Source: Chloracidobacterium sp.
GTDB lineage: Bacteria; Acidobacteriota; Blastocatellia; Pyrinomonadales; Pyrinomonadaceae
Direction of reading: 5' to 3'
DNA length: 64,000 bases
Assembly: GCA_016706275.1 (NCBI GenBank)
Contig: JADJJY010000001.1
Location: forward strand, 868,001 to 932,000
Part shown: piece by piece, positions 43,728 through 53,423 of the stretch
Position numbering within the stretch: the stretch's first letter is position 1
Layout of the letters: each line of letters begins with the position of its first letter
Position numbers and translations under genes: made by a program
The notes under the pieces: model-generated
The model's input: only the letters and a program-made list of their open reading frames with translations
The model's database searches: none
Told to the model about the DNA's origin: nothing

Positions 43728-44765
43728 ATGTTTAGCAAGCTGATAGGAAATGACAACGCCAAGCGGTCGCTCAAACGTCTGCTTGCGAACGGACGTGTGC
43801 CAAATTCGCTGCTGTTTGCCGGCGATGAGGGCGTCGGAAAACGGCAGTTTGCATTGCAGGTGGCGAAAGCGTTTGTCTGCAAAGATCCGATTGAAGGCGA
43901 GGCTTGCGGAGTATGTGCGGCATGCCGACGGGCCGATGTTTTTGTTTTTCCGAAAAGCGACAAGGGCGACGATTTTGAGCAGGTCTTCTTTTCAGAGCAC
44001 CCCGATGTCGGCACGGTCATTCCGTTCAAACGCAACGTCCGCGTCGATGCGATCCGCGATCTTGAGCGGGAAGCCAACTTTCGCCCTTACGAAGCCGCAG
44101 CTCGATTTTTTATCATCGACGACGCCCACAAGATGAATGACGCAGCGGCCAACGCCCTGCTCAAAACGCTCGAAGAGCCGCCCGCGACTTCGTATATTTT
44201 TCTTATCACTTCGCGTCCCGATAGCCTTTTACCGACAATACGTTCGAGGTGCCAGTTGATGCGATTTGCACCGGTCGCGACGGACGAGATCGAGCGGTTT
44301 CTGATCGATGACAGAGCATTTACGCACGACGAAGCGAAGCTGGCGGCGAGGCTTGCACGCGGTAGCGTCGGGCGGGCGGTGTCGGTCGATGTGGCTAAGT
44401 GTAAAACGAACCGCGAGCGTATGATGGGCGTTTTGCGAAACGCCGTTGAGACGGGCGACCGTGCGGCATTGCTTAGAATCTCTGAGGAGATGAACGACGC
44501 TAAAAACAAGGAAAATTTCGAGGAGAACCTCGACATTCTTGAGTCGTTGATACACGACGTTTGGACGCTGCGGCTAAGCGGCGAAGATACACGTATCGTC
44601 AACACGGATCTCGCGGATGAGCTATCACGGATCGCCGACAACGCAGTGGGGCTTGATCTTGCATCATGGCTTGGAGCGATCGAAACGATGCGTGAAAATT
44701 TTGCCGTCAACATCAATCGCAAGATCGCCGCCGACGCTTTATTTGTCACGATGGCGGGTGCCTAG
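43728..44765 (+). CDS. holB: DNA polymerase III delta' subunit
   Basis: Clamp-loader subunit, 345 residues. N-terminal AAA+ domain: LIGNDNAKRSL, FAGDEGVGKRQFALQVA (P-loop-like), a zinc-type CGVCAACRRADV, DDAHKMNDAAANALLKTLEEPP and the SRC-containing RSRCQLMRF. tmk-holB adjacency is common. It starts at the base after the tmk stop. Confidence 0.93.
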   Translation: MFSKLIGNDNAKRSLKRLLANGRVPNSLLFAGDEGVGKRQFALQVAKAFVCKDPIEGEACGVCAACRRADVFVFPKSDKGDDFEQVFFSEHPDVGTVIPFKRNVRVDAIRDLEREANFRPYEAAARFFIIDDAHKMNDAAANALLKTLEEPPATSYIFLITSRPDSLLPTIRSRCQLMRFAPVATDEIERFLIDDRAFTHDEAKLAARLARGSVGRAVSVDVAKCKTNRERMMGVLRNAVETGDRAALLRISEEMNDAKNKENFEENLDILESLIHDVWTLRLSGEDTRIVNTDLADELSRIADNAVGLDLASWLGAIETMRENFAVNINRKIAADALFVTMAGA

Positions 44766-44780
44766 GTTACAATTATTTCT

Positions 44781-45221
44781 ATGCAGGCCGAACAGGAGAT
44801 AGCCAGTTTCAAAGTGCCGCCGCTCGTCGAGCGTTTAACGGCGGGTGCGGGTGCGGCCGTGATGGCAGCGGGTTCTGCGGCTGTTTTCTATTTTGACCCG
44901 TCAAAACATCAGTTTTTCCCCGTCTGCCCGCTATACGCAATGCTTGGAATTGCTTGTCCGGGATGCGGATTGACACGAGGGTTTCACTCGCTGTTTCATG
45001 GTGACGTGATCTCAGCGGTTGATTTTAATGCACTGATCCCTCTGTGGGCCTTTATTTTAGGATGGGTGTGGGTGTCGCTGATGTTGTTAGCGATTCGCGG
45101 AAAAGGGCTGCCGATGTGGCCGACTAATCCGCGATTTATGTCGGTGTTTTTTATTGCTCTGGTCGTTTTCGGAGTGCTGCGAAACATCCCCGTTTGGCCG
45201 CTGACGATCTTATTTCCCTAA
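44781..45221 (+). CDS. DUF2752 membrane protein
   Basis: 146 residues, three to four helices. The central motif CPLYAMLGIACPGCGLTRGFHSLFHGD is the DUF2752 signature, with a conserved CPxCGxTR loop. Function unknown. It starts 15 bases after holB and is the last gene of this + strand group. Confidence 0.88.
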   Translation: MQAEQEIASFKVPPLVERLTAGAGAAVMAAGSAAVFYFDPSKHQFFPVCPLYAMLGIACPGCGLTRGFHSLFHGDVISAVDFNALIPLWAFILGWVWVSLMLLAIRGKGLPMWPTNPRFMSVFFIALVVFGVLRNIPVWPLTILFP

Positions 45222-45227
45222 GAATTG

Positions 45228-45303
45228 TGCCCGCGAAAAGACACGAAAGTAAAGAATGATTTTTCTGTTCTTTATTCGCGTTTTTTAGCGTATTTCGCGG
45301 GCA
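45228..45303. repeat. CACGAA-type long inverted repeat between convergent genes
   Basis: Outer arms TGCCCGCGAAA (45228-45238) and TTTCGCGGGCA (45293-45303) are perfect over 11 bp; an inner 7-bp pair TAAAGAA/TTCTTTA closes the hairpin. The arms hold GACACGAAAG-type sequence, also seen near 53343. It lies between the DUF2752 and ispG stops and may terminate both. Confidence 0.65.
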
Positions 45304-45310
45304 ATAATTC

Positions 45311-46420
45311 CTAGGTGATCTGGACGAGAGGTTTCTCGTCGAGCAAGGATTTTGCAGCCGAGCCTTCTTTTCTTAGGATCTCGACCTCTTTTACAAATTC
45401 TTCGACAATATCGGCTCCGGCGACTTTTCGCATCGGGACGCCGTCCTTGAATATCATCCCGACTTGGCGGCCAAAGGTGATGCCGAGTTGGCTGTCGTGA
45501 GCTTCGCCTGGGCCGTTGACAGCACAACCCATGATGGATAAATGCAAAGGCTCCTCGACATGGGCGAGCCGACGCTCAACCTCGGTGACGATCTCGACAA
45601 AATTATCGACATCGAGCCGTCCGCAGGTCGGGCAAGCGACGACGGTGACGCCTCGTTTACGCAGTTCGAGAGATTTGAGTATTTCCCAAGCTACGCGGAC
45701 CTCTTCGTGCGGCTCGGCGGCGAGTGATACGCGGATCGTGTCGCCGATGCCCTCGTGAAGTAGAATACCAAGTCCGATAGCGGATTTGATCGTGCCGCCA
45801 AATGGGGTTCCCGCTTCGGTAACGCCGAGATGCAAAGGGTAATCAACCTTTGCCGCCATCAGACGATATGCCTCGACCATACGGTTTGCGTCAGAGGCTT
45901 TTAGCGAGATCACCGTGTTGCTAAAACCGAGATCTTCGAGTATGCGAACGTGTCGCATTCCGCTTTCGACCATAGCCTCAGGCGTCGCAGTACCATATTT
46001 TTTGAGCAGATCTTTTTCGAGCGAACCACCGTTGACGCCAATCCGGATGGGCACTTTTTGAACCTCAGCCGCACGGACGACCTCGCGAACACGATCAATG
46101 TGTCCTATATTGCCTGGATTAAGTCGGAGTTTGTCGACTCCTGCGTCCAGGGCCTTGAGGGCGAGTTTGTAGTGAAAATGGATGTCCGCGACGATAGGCA
46201 CGTTCGTGCGTTTGCGGATCTCGTACATAGCTGCCGCCGCGTCGTCGTCAGGCACGGCGATACGGACGATCTCGCAACCGGCTGCGACCATCTCGTCGAT
46301 CTGCGTTACGGTCGCATCGACATCGGTCGTGTCGGTTTTGGTCATCGACTGAACGACGACCGGAGCACCGCCGCCGATCTGGATGTCACGAACTTTTACT
46401 GATCTGGTAACTCGTTTCAC
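45311..46420 (-). CDS. ispG: (E)-4-hydroxy-3-methylbut-2-enyl-diphosphate synthase IspG
   Basis: Penultimate step of the MEP isoprenoid pathway, a [4Fe-4S] enzyme. GGGAPVVVQSMTKTDTTDVDAT near the N-terminus, LRLNPGNIG, CPTCGR near 262 and LSIMGCAVNGPGEA mark the family, and the three cluster cysteines are present. 369 residues is normal for the short bacterial form. GTG start at 46420. It is followed upstream by rseP and dxr, so two MEP-pathway genes flank the protease. Confidence 0.95.
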   Translation of the reverse strand: MKRVTRSVKVRDIQIGGGAPVVVQSMTKTDTTDVDATVTQIDEMVAAGCEIVRIAVPDDDAAAAMYEIRKRTNVPIVADIHFHYKLALKALDAGVDKLRLNPGNIGHIDRVREVVRAAEVQKVPIRIGVNGGSLEKDLLKKYGTATPEAMVESGMRHVRILEDLGFSNTVISLKASDANRMVEAYRLMAAKVDYPLHLGVTEAGTPFGGTIKSAIGLGILLHEGIGDTIRVSLAAEPHEEVRVAWEILKSLELRKRGVTVVACPTCGRLDVDNFVEIVTEVERRLAHVEEPLHLSIMGCAVNGPGEAHDSQLGITFGRQVGMIFKDGVPMRKVAGADIVEEFVKEVEILRKEGSAAKSLLDEKPLVQIT

Positions 46421-46425
46421 TATGG

Positions 46426-47790
46426 TTATTTACCTATCAGGCGCGAGACGTCAAAGAATATCACCGTCACCATCAGCAATAGCACTATGCCGAGGCCGGT
46501 TAACTGAATTCGTTCCCGGGCGACCATCGACAGTGTTTTGCCAAACCACGACAGCACTTTTTCGATGCCGAGCACCATTATCTGTCCGCCGTCGAGCATC
46601 GGTATCGGCAGCAAATTCATAACGCCGAGACTTAAGGATATCGCCATCAGAACGCCGAGTAGGCCGATAAAGCCGCTCGCGAAAACTGTTGTAACGATGA
46701 TCTGTCCGATGCCGATCGGGCCGGAAACCGTGTCCTTTGCGGAACGTTCGCCGGTGCCAACCTGGCCGAGGGCGGAGACGGTCATACGTAGAATTCGTAG
46801 GTTTTGATCGACCGCACTAGCAATTGCACCGCCGATGCCAACTGGCTCGAGATTTCTGAGCAACGTCTGGTCAAAGCGGATGCCGATCAGCCAGTCGTCA
46901 TTTTTGGCGACGGCATAGGTCGTGATCTCCTGTTTCTGTTCGTTGCGGGTCACGCTGAGGCTGATCGGAGCGCCTTTTGATTCGGCGACCATCATCTTCA
47001 TTTCCTGCGTGTTGCGGATCGCTTTGCCGTTGACGGATGTGATCCAATCACCTTTTTGCAGGCCCGAAGTGGCTGCGGGCATCGTCTCGTCGATGCTGCC
47101 GACGACCACCGGTTCGGTTCCTGCGTCAGGGGCCATGTCTAGAAAGCCGCCCGATTGTCCGTTTTCCGTCACCTTGGTCGGGGCGATGTTTAACGCGATA
47201 CGTTGACCGCCGCGTTCGACAGCGACGGGAACCTGTTTTTCGGGGATGAGCAGGGCACTGTCCTCGATGTGATTCCACGAAGGATTTTCGGCACCATCAA
47301 AATTTACGATACGGTCGCCCGCTTTGATGCCTGCTTTATCAGCTGCTCCGCCGGTTTTTACAAACCCGACGATCGGCGACGGATTTGCCGGGACACCGTA
47401 AACCAGCGCCATCGTGAACGGGATCGCAAGGGCGAGCACGATATTCATGAACGGGCCGCCGATCATCACCAAAAATTTCTGCCAACGCGGACGCAGTTCG
47501 TAGAGTTCAGATTCAGGGACGGGTTCATGCGTCGCGTCTTTTGCCTCAAGCGGTCCGGCACCCTCGTCGCCGTAAAGTTTTACATACGCCCCGAGCGGGA
47601 TCGCCGAGACGCGATAGTCGGTGTGGCCGACCTTAAAGCCGAAAAGCCTGGGCCCGAGGCCAAAAAACGAATACGCCTCGACCCGCATCCCGAAGATCTT
47701 GGCGACGATAAAGTGGCCAAATTCGTGGATGTTGATCGCTATACCGAGGACAAAAAGTATCGCTAAAATTGCTATTAAAAAATCAGGCAT
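46426..47790 (-). CDS. rseP: RseP-type site-2 protease
   Basis: Intramembrane zinc metalloprotease that cleaves anti-sigma factors or signal remnants. HEFGH near residues 22-26 binds zinc with the second motif NLLPIPMLDGGQ near 400; two PDZ domains lie between (about 125-200 and 210-290). ATG at 47790 gives 454 residues; a TTG one codon earlier is in frame. It lies between ispG and dxr on the same strand. Confidence 0.94.
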   Translation of the reverse strand: MPDFLIAILAILFVLGIAINIHEFGHFIVAKIFGMRVEAYSFFGLGPRLFGFKVGHTDYRVSAIPLGAYVKLYGDEGAGPLEAKDATHEPVPESELYELRPRWQKFLVMIGGPFMNIVLALAIPFTMALVYGVPANPSPIVGFVKTGGAADKAGIKAGDRIVNFDGAENPSWNHIEDSALLIPEKQVPVAVERGGQRIALNIAPTKVTENGQSGGFLDMAPDAGTEPVVVGSIDETMPAATSGLQKGDWITSVNGKAIRNTQEMKMMVAESKGAPISLSVTRNEQKQEITTYAVAKNDDWLIGIRFDQTLLRNLEPVGIGGAIASAVDQNLRILRMTVSALGQVGTGERSAKDTVSGPIGIGQIIVTTVFASGFIGLLGVLMAISLSLGVMNLLPIPMLDGGQIMVLGIEKVLSWFGKTLSMVARERIQLTGLGIVLLLMVTVIFFDVSRLIGK

Positions 47791-47893
47791 CAATAAATCC
47801 TTATAATAAAACGGTCAAAATACTGGTTGTTAGAACGCCAAAACACGCAATTAGTTGTCAATAAAGTGTAAGCGCCGCAAGATCGTCAGTCAA

Positions 47894-49078
47894 CTAATTC
47901 GAGATCGCCGCAGATGTCGCTTTTACGGCCAAAAGCTGGTCCGCCGCGTTGCGTGCCCAAGCGTCAACTCTCAATACAGTTTCAAGATCCGCGACTGGTT
48001 CACTTGTGTGAGCTTGCATCACACCGGCGTTGATCTGTGCGATCTCGCTCAATTTGATGCGCCCGTCCAGGAACGCTTGGACGCTTGTTTCGTTAGCGGC
48101 ATTTAACGCCGCGGGCATTGTGCCGCCCTGTCGTAAAGCGTCGTACGCAAGAGCGAGACAGGGGAAACGCTCAAGGTCAGGCTCTTCAAAATCCAGTCTG
48201 CTCAATTGCGACAGGTCTAGTCCCGGCAGACAATTCTCACGCCGCTCCGGATACGTAAGTGCGTATTGAATGGCGTGTTTCATATCCGTCACGCCCATCT
48301 GGGCGATGATCGAACCGTCCACCAGCTCGACCATCGAATGGACGACCGATTGTGGATGGACGACGACCGATATCTCGTCTGCGTCAAAACCAAACAGCCA
48401 CTTTGCTTCGATCACCTCGAGGCCCTTGTTCATCAGGGTTGCCGAGTCGATGGTGATCTTGTCGCCCATCTTCCAGTTTGGGTGGTTGAGGGCTTCCTCG
48501 CGAGTGGCATTTTCGATCTCTGCTTTTGATTTCGTGCGAAACGGGCCGCCGGATGCAGTCAAGATCAGGCGTTTTACCTCGCGTTTTGTTTCGCCCCGCA
48601 GACATTGGTGGATGGCGTTGTGCTCGCTATCGACAGGCAGCAGCTCGGCACCGGACTTAGCCGCGGCGGCAGTCATCAATTCACCGGCCATGACAAGCGT
48701 CTCTTTATTGGCAAGAGCGACACGCTTCCCCGCCTCGATGGCCCTCAGCGTTGGCACAAAACCAACCGCTCCGACCGTCGCCGAAACGACTGTCTCGGCT
48801 TGCTCGTTTGTAGCAACCGCAACGAGCCCGGCATCTCCCGTGACAATACGCGGAACATCTGCATTCAATCGATGCAGTTCGCGTGTCAATTCTTCAGCAC
48901 ATCCGTCATCACCGCATGACACGAGCTCCGGCTTGAACGCGGCGATTTGCTCCGCAAATACGGCCATATTACGCCCAGCAGCCATCGCAACGACGCGGAT
49001 GTCGCCCAGATGTTCTACTACTTTTAAGGTGTTGCAGCCGATCGAACCGGTCGAGCCGAGGATGGAAATTGCCTTCAT
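47894..49078 (-). CDS. dxr: 1-deoxy-D-xylulose 5-phosphate reductoisomerase
   Basis: Second step of the MEP pathway, NADPH-dependent. The opening ISILGSTGSIGCNTLKVVE is the cofactor motif; ANKETLVMAGELM, LPVDSEHNAIHQCL, LTASGGPFR, NWKMGDKITIDSATLMNKGLE and VHPQSVVHSMVE are diagnostic. 394 residues is normal. It heads the dxr-rseP-ispG group. Confidence 0.96.
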   Translation of the reverse strand: MKAISILGSTGSIGCNTLKVVEHLGDIRVVAMAAGRNMAVFAEQIAAFKPELVSCGDDGCAEELTRELHRLNADVPRIVTGDAGLVAVATNEQAETVVSATVGAVGFVPTLRAIEAGKRVALANKETLVMAGELMTAAAAKSGAELLPVDSEHNAIHQCLRGETKREVKRLILTASGGPFRTKSKAEIENATREEALNHPNWKMGDKITIDSATLMNKGLEVIEAKWLFGFDADEISVVVHPQSVVHSMVELVDGSIIAQMGVTDMKHAIQYALTYPERRENCLPGLDLSQLSRLDFEEPDLERFPCLALAYDALRQGGTMPAALNAANETSVQAFLDGRIKLSEIAQINAGVMQAHTSEPVADLETVLRVDAWARNAADQLLAVKATSAAISN

Positions 49079-49096
49079 ATACGCCCAACTAGGTTA

Positions 49097-49693
49097 TCAC
49101 ACCTTTTCGTCAAGGTATTGCTCGATCGAATCATGGCGTGAATCTGACGTTTCCCCGGTAGCCTGTTTATCGGTGAGAAATTGGTTAAATTCGGCTGATC
49201 TGTTTTTTGGCACGCTGAGGGTTTTCCAGTCGGCGGATTTGTAATGTTTGGCGAGCAGGACGATCTGGCCTACGTGATAACTGTAATGCGTTAGCTGACG
49301 GTTGATGGCTTCGACGATGGTGTGCGGCTCGCCTCGGATCGGGACGGTGCGTAAGAAATCCTCCGGCGTGAGCCGTTCGATGGCGTCAAAAAGTGTCTGC
49401 CAGCCGCGCTGCCAAAACTGCATCAGGCTCTCGCGAGTGTCGTCGATCAACTCAAACTCGGTGTCGCGATGACGGTCGTCTTTCTCGCCGTCACTCGTCA
49501 AAAAGTCACGCCAACGTGAATTCAGATTACCGGCGATGTGCTTGACAATTGTTGCGATCGAATTTGACTCAGCGTCGATAAGCGCGAAAAATTCCTCGTC
49601 CGAGACCTGCTCGATAGCACGTTCAGCCATCTTTTTGTAATTGCGAAACGACTGAATCGCGTCGGCGTGGTAGTTGGTAATAATTTCTTTCAT
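49097..49693 (-). CDS. DinB-like protein (DUF1572 type)
   Basis: 198-residue four-helix DinB-superfamily protein. The three metal-binding histidines are likely in IVKHIAGNLNSRWRDF and QLTHYSYHVGQIVLLAKHY. Such proteins are putative metal-dependent thiol transferases; the substrate is unknown. Its start overlaps the SulP gene stop by 4 bases. Confidence 0.85.
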   Translation of the reverse strand: MKEIITNYHADAIQSFRNYKKMAERAIEQVSDEEFFALIDAESNSIATIVKHIAGNLNSRWRDFLTSDGEKDDRHRDTEFELIDDTRESLMQFWQRGWQTLFDAIERLTPEDFLRTVPIRGEPHTIVEAINRQLTHYSYHVGQIVLLAKHYKSADWKTLSVPKNRSAEFNQFLTDKQATGETSDSRHDSIEQYLDEKV

Positions 49694-51372
49694 CTCGTCT
49701 TCTCAAGATCAATTGAATCCAAGTGTGCTCGGGCGATCTCAAGGGCCGCAAAAACATCACCCGCAAAATTCTTCCTTCCGACCCTTTCGACGAAACCGCT
49801 TTTTCGCATTACTCGATATACATTCCGTGACACTGCAGAAAATATCAGGATCTGGCCGTTTTCCTTGGCCTCGGCTGCTAGTTCTTCGAGAACGTGGACA
49901 CCGCTCGCGTCGATAGTCGGGACCTGACGCATCCTCAGGATGAGCACTTTTGGCTTGGTGGCGACGACACGGATCGATTCTTTGAATTGCCGCACGGCCC
50001 CGAAAAACAATGATCCATATATTTCGAAAACCTCGACACCACGTGGAATGTCGATCGCGGCCATGTCGCGTCCCTTAAATTCCTCGTCATCCTCAAGGCT
50101 TTCAGTGATCAGATCAACGTGAGTCTCGGTCGACATTTTTTGCAGGAAAAGAAACGCCGCCAGCAAAATACCGACTTGAATGGCGACCGTTAGTTCGATA
50201 AAGACCGTTAGGAAGAATGTTGCGAGCAATACGGCGATATCACCACGCGGGCTGCTTAAAAGGTGCCGAAACTCACGCCATTCGCTCATGTTGTAAGCGA
50301 CCACAACGAGTATCGCCGCGAGCGTCGCCATCGGGATCATCGCGGCCCATTTGCCGATGAACAGAAGTACGAGCAAAAGGAATATGCAATGAATAATTGC
50401 GGAAACAGGTGTCGTGCCGCCGCTTTTGATATTTGTCGCGGTCCGGGCGATGGCTCCGGTTGCGGGGACTCCCCCAAACATTACTGAGACGATGTTACCT
50501 GCACCCTGAGCGATCAGCTCCATATTGGAACGATGGCGCGTACCCATCATTCCATCGGCGACGACGGCGGCGAGTAATGATTCGAGCCCCGCGAGTATCG
50601 CGATGGTTATCGCAGGTGAAAACATATCCTGGACCATTGTCCAGGTGACGCTCGGAAAGTGAGGCATCGGCAGGGTATTTGGAACTCCGCCGAATCGCGA
50701 AGCGATCGTCGCGACGGGGATATCAAAATACTGGACGACAAATGTGACAGCAAGGATCGCTATCAAGGGGCCGGGTACGCGGTGCGTTACTCTTGGCCAG
50801 AGGACGATGATCAATAGGGAAGCCGTTCCGACCGCAATCGTGTAGGGGTCGATCGTCGCGATATGAGAGACGTACTCGATCCATTTTGCGACGAAATCCG
50901 CAGGGATCTTATCTATCTTTAGACCAAGAAAGTCGCTGACCTGTGACGAAAAGATAATAAGGGCAATGCCGGACGTGAAGCCGATAACGACCGGGTATGG
51001 AACAAATTTGAGAAACGCACCCATCCGGGCGAGACCCATTATTATCAGTAAAACACCCGCAATGAGCGTCGCGACCACGAGGCCATCGTAACCGTATTTC
51101 TGGACGATGCCGTAAACGATGACGATAAAGGCACCGGTCGGCCCGCTGATCTGGGCACGAGAACCGCCAAGAACTGCGATCACAAACCCGGCAAAAATTG
51201 CTGTATAGAGTCCTTGTTCAGGCTTAACGCCCGAGGCGATGGCGAGAGCGATGGCAAGCGGCAGAGCAACAACACCGACCGTTAAACCACCGAGCAGATC
51301 GCCCTGAAACTGTTTCCGCGTATAGCCTTCGCGTAGAACGGTAATTAGTTTCGGTTCAAGTTTTCGGTACAT
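49690..51372 (-). CDS. SulP-family anion transporter with STAS domain
   Basis: 560 residues. The N-terminal transport domain (about 12 helices) opens with FQGDLLGGLTVGVVALPLAIALAIASG; a C-terminal STAS domain (about 435-550) contains LILRMRQVPTIDASGVHVLEEL. Substrate could be sulfate, bicarbonate or another anion; a gamma carbonic anhydrase gene lies 2 kb away on the same strand, which makes bicarbonate worth considering but does not settle it. Confidence 0.92.
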   Translation of the reverse strand: MYRKLEPKLITVLREGYTRKQFQGDLLGGLTVGVVALPLAIALAIASGVKPEQGLYTAIFAGFVIAVLGGSRAQISGPTGAFIVIVYGIVQKYGYDGLVVATLIAGVLLIIMGLARMGAFLKFVPYPVVIGFTSGIALIIFSSQVSDFLGLKIDKIPADFVAKWIEYVSHIATIDPYTIAVGTASLLIIVLWPRVTHRVPGPLIAILAVTFVVQYFDIPVATIASRFGGVPNTLPMPHFPSVTWTMVQDMFSPAITIAILAGLESLLAAVVADGMMGTRHRSNMELIAQGAGNIVSVMFGGVPATGAIARTATNIKSGGTTPVSAIIHCIFLLLVLLFIGKWAAMIPMATLAAILVVVAYNMSEWREFRHLLSSPRGDIAVLLATFFLTVFIELTVAIQVGILLAAFLFLQKMSTETHVDLITESLEDDEEFKGRDMAAIDIPRGVEVFEIYGSLFFGAVRQFKESIRVVATKPKVLILRMRQVPTIDASGVHVLEELAAEAKENGQILIFSAVSRNVYRVMRKSGFVERVGRKNFAGDVFAALEIARAHLDSIDLEKTR

Positions 51373-51378
51373 TGAGCG

Positions 51379-51924
51379 TTAGTGTGATCGCTGATAGTCG
51401 CGGTAATAATCGCCGATGTAATTTTTCATCCAAAACTGCCACCAGCCAAAGCCGAATTTCTTTGCCTCGGCGTTCGCCTGCTTTCCGGTCCAGCCATCGT
51501 GGGTGATGCGATAGACGGCGACAACAGTGCCCGTGCGGTCCGAACCGCGTTTGCAGTGGACATAGACTGGCTGGTTGTCCTGACGGTCGATCTGATCGAT
51601 GATGCTCTTGATATCCTCATCCTTTGGGCTAAACCAATTGCTGAGAGGGAAATTGATAAAACGCAGTCCGGCGGCTTTCGCCCAGCATTCCTCCTTGCGG
51701 GCGCGGTCGTCGTTGTCGCGGAGGTTGATCACAGTCTTTATGCCAAGGCGTTTGAGCTGATCGATGCCCGCTTCGGTCGGCTGTCCGCCGCGATAAAGTT
51801 TTTCATTGACCTTCGAGAGATTGGGTAGGTCTTTTGAATCAAAAACGGTTTGAGCGTCCGTCGCAAAACAGAAGAGAAGAATCGCGAGTGAGAGAACGAG
51901 TGAGCGTTTTAGAATGTATGTCAT
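51379..51924 (-). CDS. exported dual-specificity/tyrosine phosphatase-like protein
   Basis: 181 residues with a signal peptide (about 1-24, ending TDAQ). The catalytic loop HCKRGSDRTGT (C-x5-R) sits near 125-135, and GIKTVINLRDNDDRARKEE is typical of Siw14/DSP-like phosphatases. Expected to act in the periplasm on phosphotyrosine, inositol phosphate or similar. Its ATG overlaps the hisS stop (ATGA). Confidence 0.88.
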   Translation of the reverse strand: MTYILKRSLVLSLAILLFCFATDAQTVFDSKDLPNLSKVNEKLYRGGQPTEAGIDQLKRLGIKTVINLRDNDDRARKEECWAKAAGLRFINFPLSNWFSPKDEDIKSIIDQIDRQDNQPVYVHCKRGSDRTGTVVAVYRITHDGWTGKQANAEAKKFGFGWWQFWMKNYIGDYYRDYQRSH

Positions 51925-53276
51925 ATCTTGACGTTAGATGCGACATCTTTGATAGACAGCGTTGATTCTTCGCCGGTCTTCATGTTTTTTAGCTTGACCT
52001 TGCCGGCTTTGATCTCGTCGTCGCCAGCGACACAGACATACGGGATGCCGATCGTGTCGGCATACTTGAATTGCTTTCCGAGCTTTTCGGCTTCGGGGTA
52101 GACGGTTACACGTAGGCCTTGGTTACGCAACTCAGTGGCAAGTTTTAACGAGGAACTTATTGTTTCTTCATTCCAGATCGTTACCAACACATCCGCAGGC
52201 GTCGAATCAGCTATCTCGGGCGGGAACATATTCTTCTCATCCATCACGACGAGGATGCGTTCGAGTCCGAGTGAGAAACCGCAGGCCGGGATCTGTTCCT
52301 TACCAAACATGCCGATCAGCCCATCATAACGCCCGCCGCCACCAAGCGAACCGGCGAGGTCGGGAACGGTGACCTCCATGATCGCTCCGGTGTAATACGA
52401 CAAACCGCGGGCGAGGCTCGGGTCGATGAGGATCGGGGCCTTGTCGGCAAATTTCAGGATCTGGCCGAGCTCGGTAAGGGTCTCGTTGCTGACTATGTTT
52501 ATCAGGTTGGCAACGATCGTACGGTTGATATCCTTTTCCTGATTAAGTATCTCCTGCGTCTCTGCGAAGATACCCATCAGCATCGTTGACGCTACATCGG
52601 AAATTCCGCGTTCGCTTAGTTCTGTTGCGACGCCGTCGGCACCGATCTTATCTAATTTGTCGATGGCGACAAGAGCGTCGGTATGCAGTTCCTCAGGAAC
52701 TCCGGCGGTGTCCAGAATGTCGGTCAAGACTTGGCGATGATTGAGCCGAATGGTGAAATCGGTAAAACCAAGCCGTTTCAAAATGTCGCTGACGGCTGAC
52801 ATCAATTCGCCCTCGACGACCATCGAGCTTGAGCCAATTGCATCGACATCGCACTGATAAAACTCGCGAAAACGTCCGCGAGCTGGACGGTCAGCACGCC
52901 AGACGGGTTGTATCTGATAGCGTTTGAAAAATTTTGGCAGGTCGTTTTTGTTGTTTGCTACAACTCTCGCCAACGGCACAGTCAAATCGTAACGCAGGGC
53001 CAGATCCGATAGGTCTGATTCTTTCAGCTCGTGTCTCCCGTCTCCCGTCTTTAGTCTCAACTTTTCGCCCCGCTTGAGGATCTTAAAGACAAGCTGATTA
53101 CCTTCGTCGCCGTATTTGCCCATTAACGTTTCGAGGTTTTCGACGGACGGGGTTTCGAGCGGCTCAAAGCCGTACGATTCATAGACTGACTTTATGATGC
53201 CGATCACATAGTTGCGCTTGCGGACATCCGCAGGGAGAAAATCGCGCATTCCGCGTGCGGGTTTGGTGCTTGCCAT
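51921..53276 (-). CDS. hisS: histidyl-tRNA synthetase
   Basis: 451 residues. Class II motifs are present: ARGMRDFLP near the start, DLALRYDLTVPLARVVA, FKRYQIQPVWRADRPARGRFREFYQCDVD, GLSYYTGAIMEV (histidine-A motif) and ACGFSLGLERIL. The anticodon-binding domain is at the C-terminus. Slightly longer than the 420-430 usual in bacteria. Confidence 0.96.
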   Translation of the reverse strand: MASTKPARGMRDFLPADVRKRNYVIGIIKSVYESYGFEPLETPSVENLETLMGKYGDEGNQLVFKILKRGEKLRLKTGDGRHELKESDLSDLALRYDLTVPLARVVANNKNDLPKFFKRYQIQPVWRADRPARGRFREFYQCDVDAIGSSSMVVEGELMSAVSDILKRLGFTDFTIRLNHRQVLTDILDTAGVPEELHTDALVAIDKLDKIGADGVATELSERGISDVASTMLMGIFAETQEILNQEKDINRTIVANLINIVSNETLTELGQILKFADKAPILIDPSLARGLSYYTGAIMEVTVPDLAGSLGGGGRYDGLIGMFGKEQIPACGFSLGLERILVVMDEKNMFPPEIADSTPADVLVTIWNEETISSSLKLATELRNQGLRVTVYPEAEKLGKQFKYADTIGIPYVCVAGDDEIKAGKVKLKNMKTGEESTLSIKDVASNVKI

Positions 53277-53285
53277 AAAGATTAG

Positions 53286-53393
53286 TTTACCGCAGAGACG
53301 CAGAGACGCAGAGCGGAAGAGGGGAGTTAGTCACAAATTACACGAATGTCACGAAAAAGAATCTTAAAAAATTTGTGCTATTCGTGACATTCG
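53286..53393. repeat. CAGAGACG tandem repeat and CACGAA-type hairpin
   Basis: CGCAGAGACGCAGAGACGCAGAG at about 53291-53313 is a 9-bp tandem repeat of the same flavour as the CACAGAG repeat near 35137. CGAATGTCACGAA (53343-53355) and TTCGTGACATTCG (53381-53393) form a perfect 13-bp stem with a 25-base loop. The region separates the gamma carbonic anhydrase stop from the hisS start. Confidence 0.65.
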
Positions 53394-53423
53394 CGGCAAA
53401 AAGCTTTCCCTCTTGATCGAGAT

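Noticed and set aside
53286..53313. CRISPR-like array from the CGCAGAGA repeats
   Set aside because: The units are about 9 bases with no spacers and no cas genes nearby.
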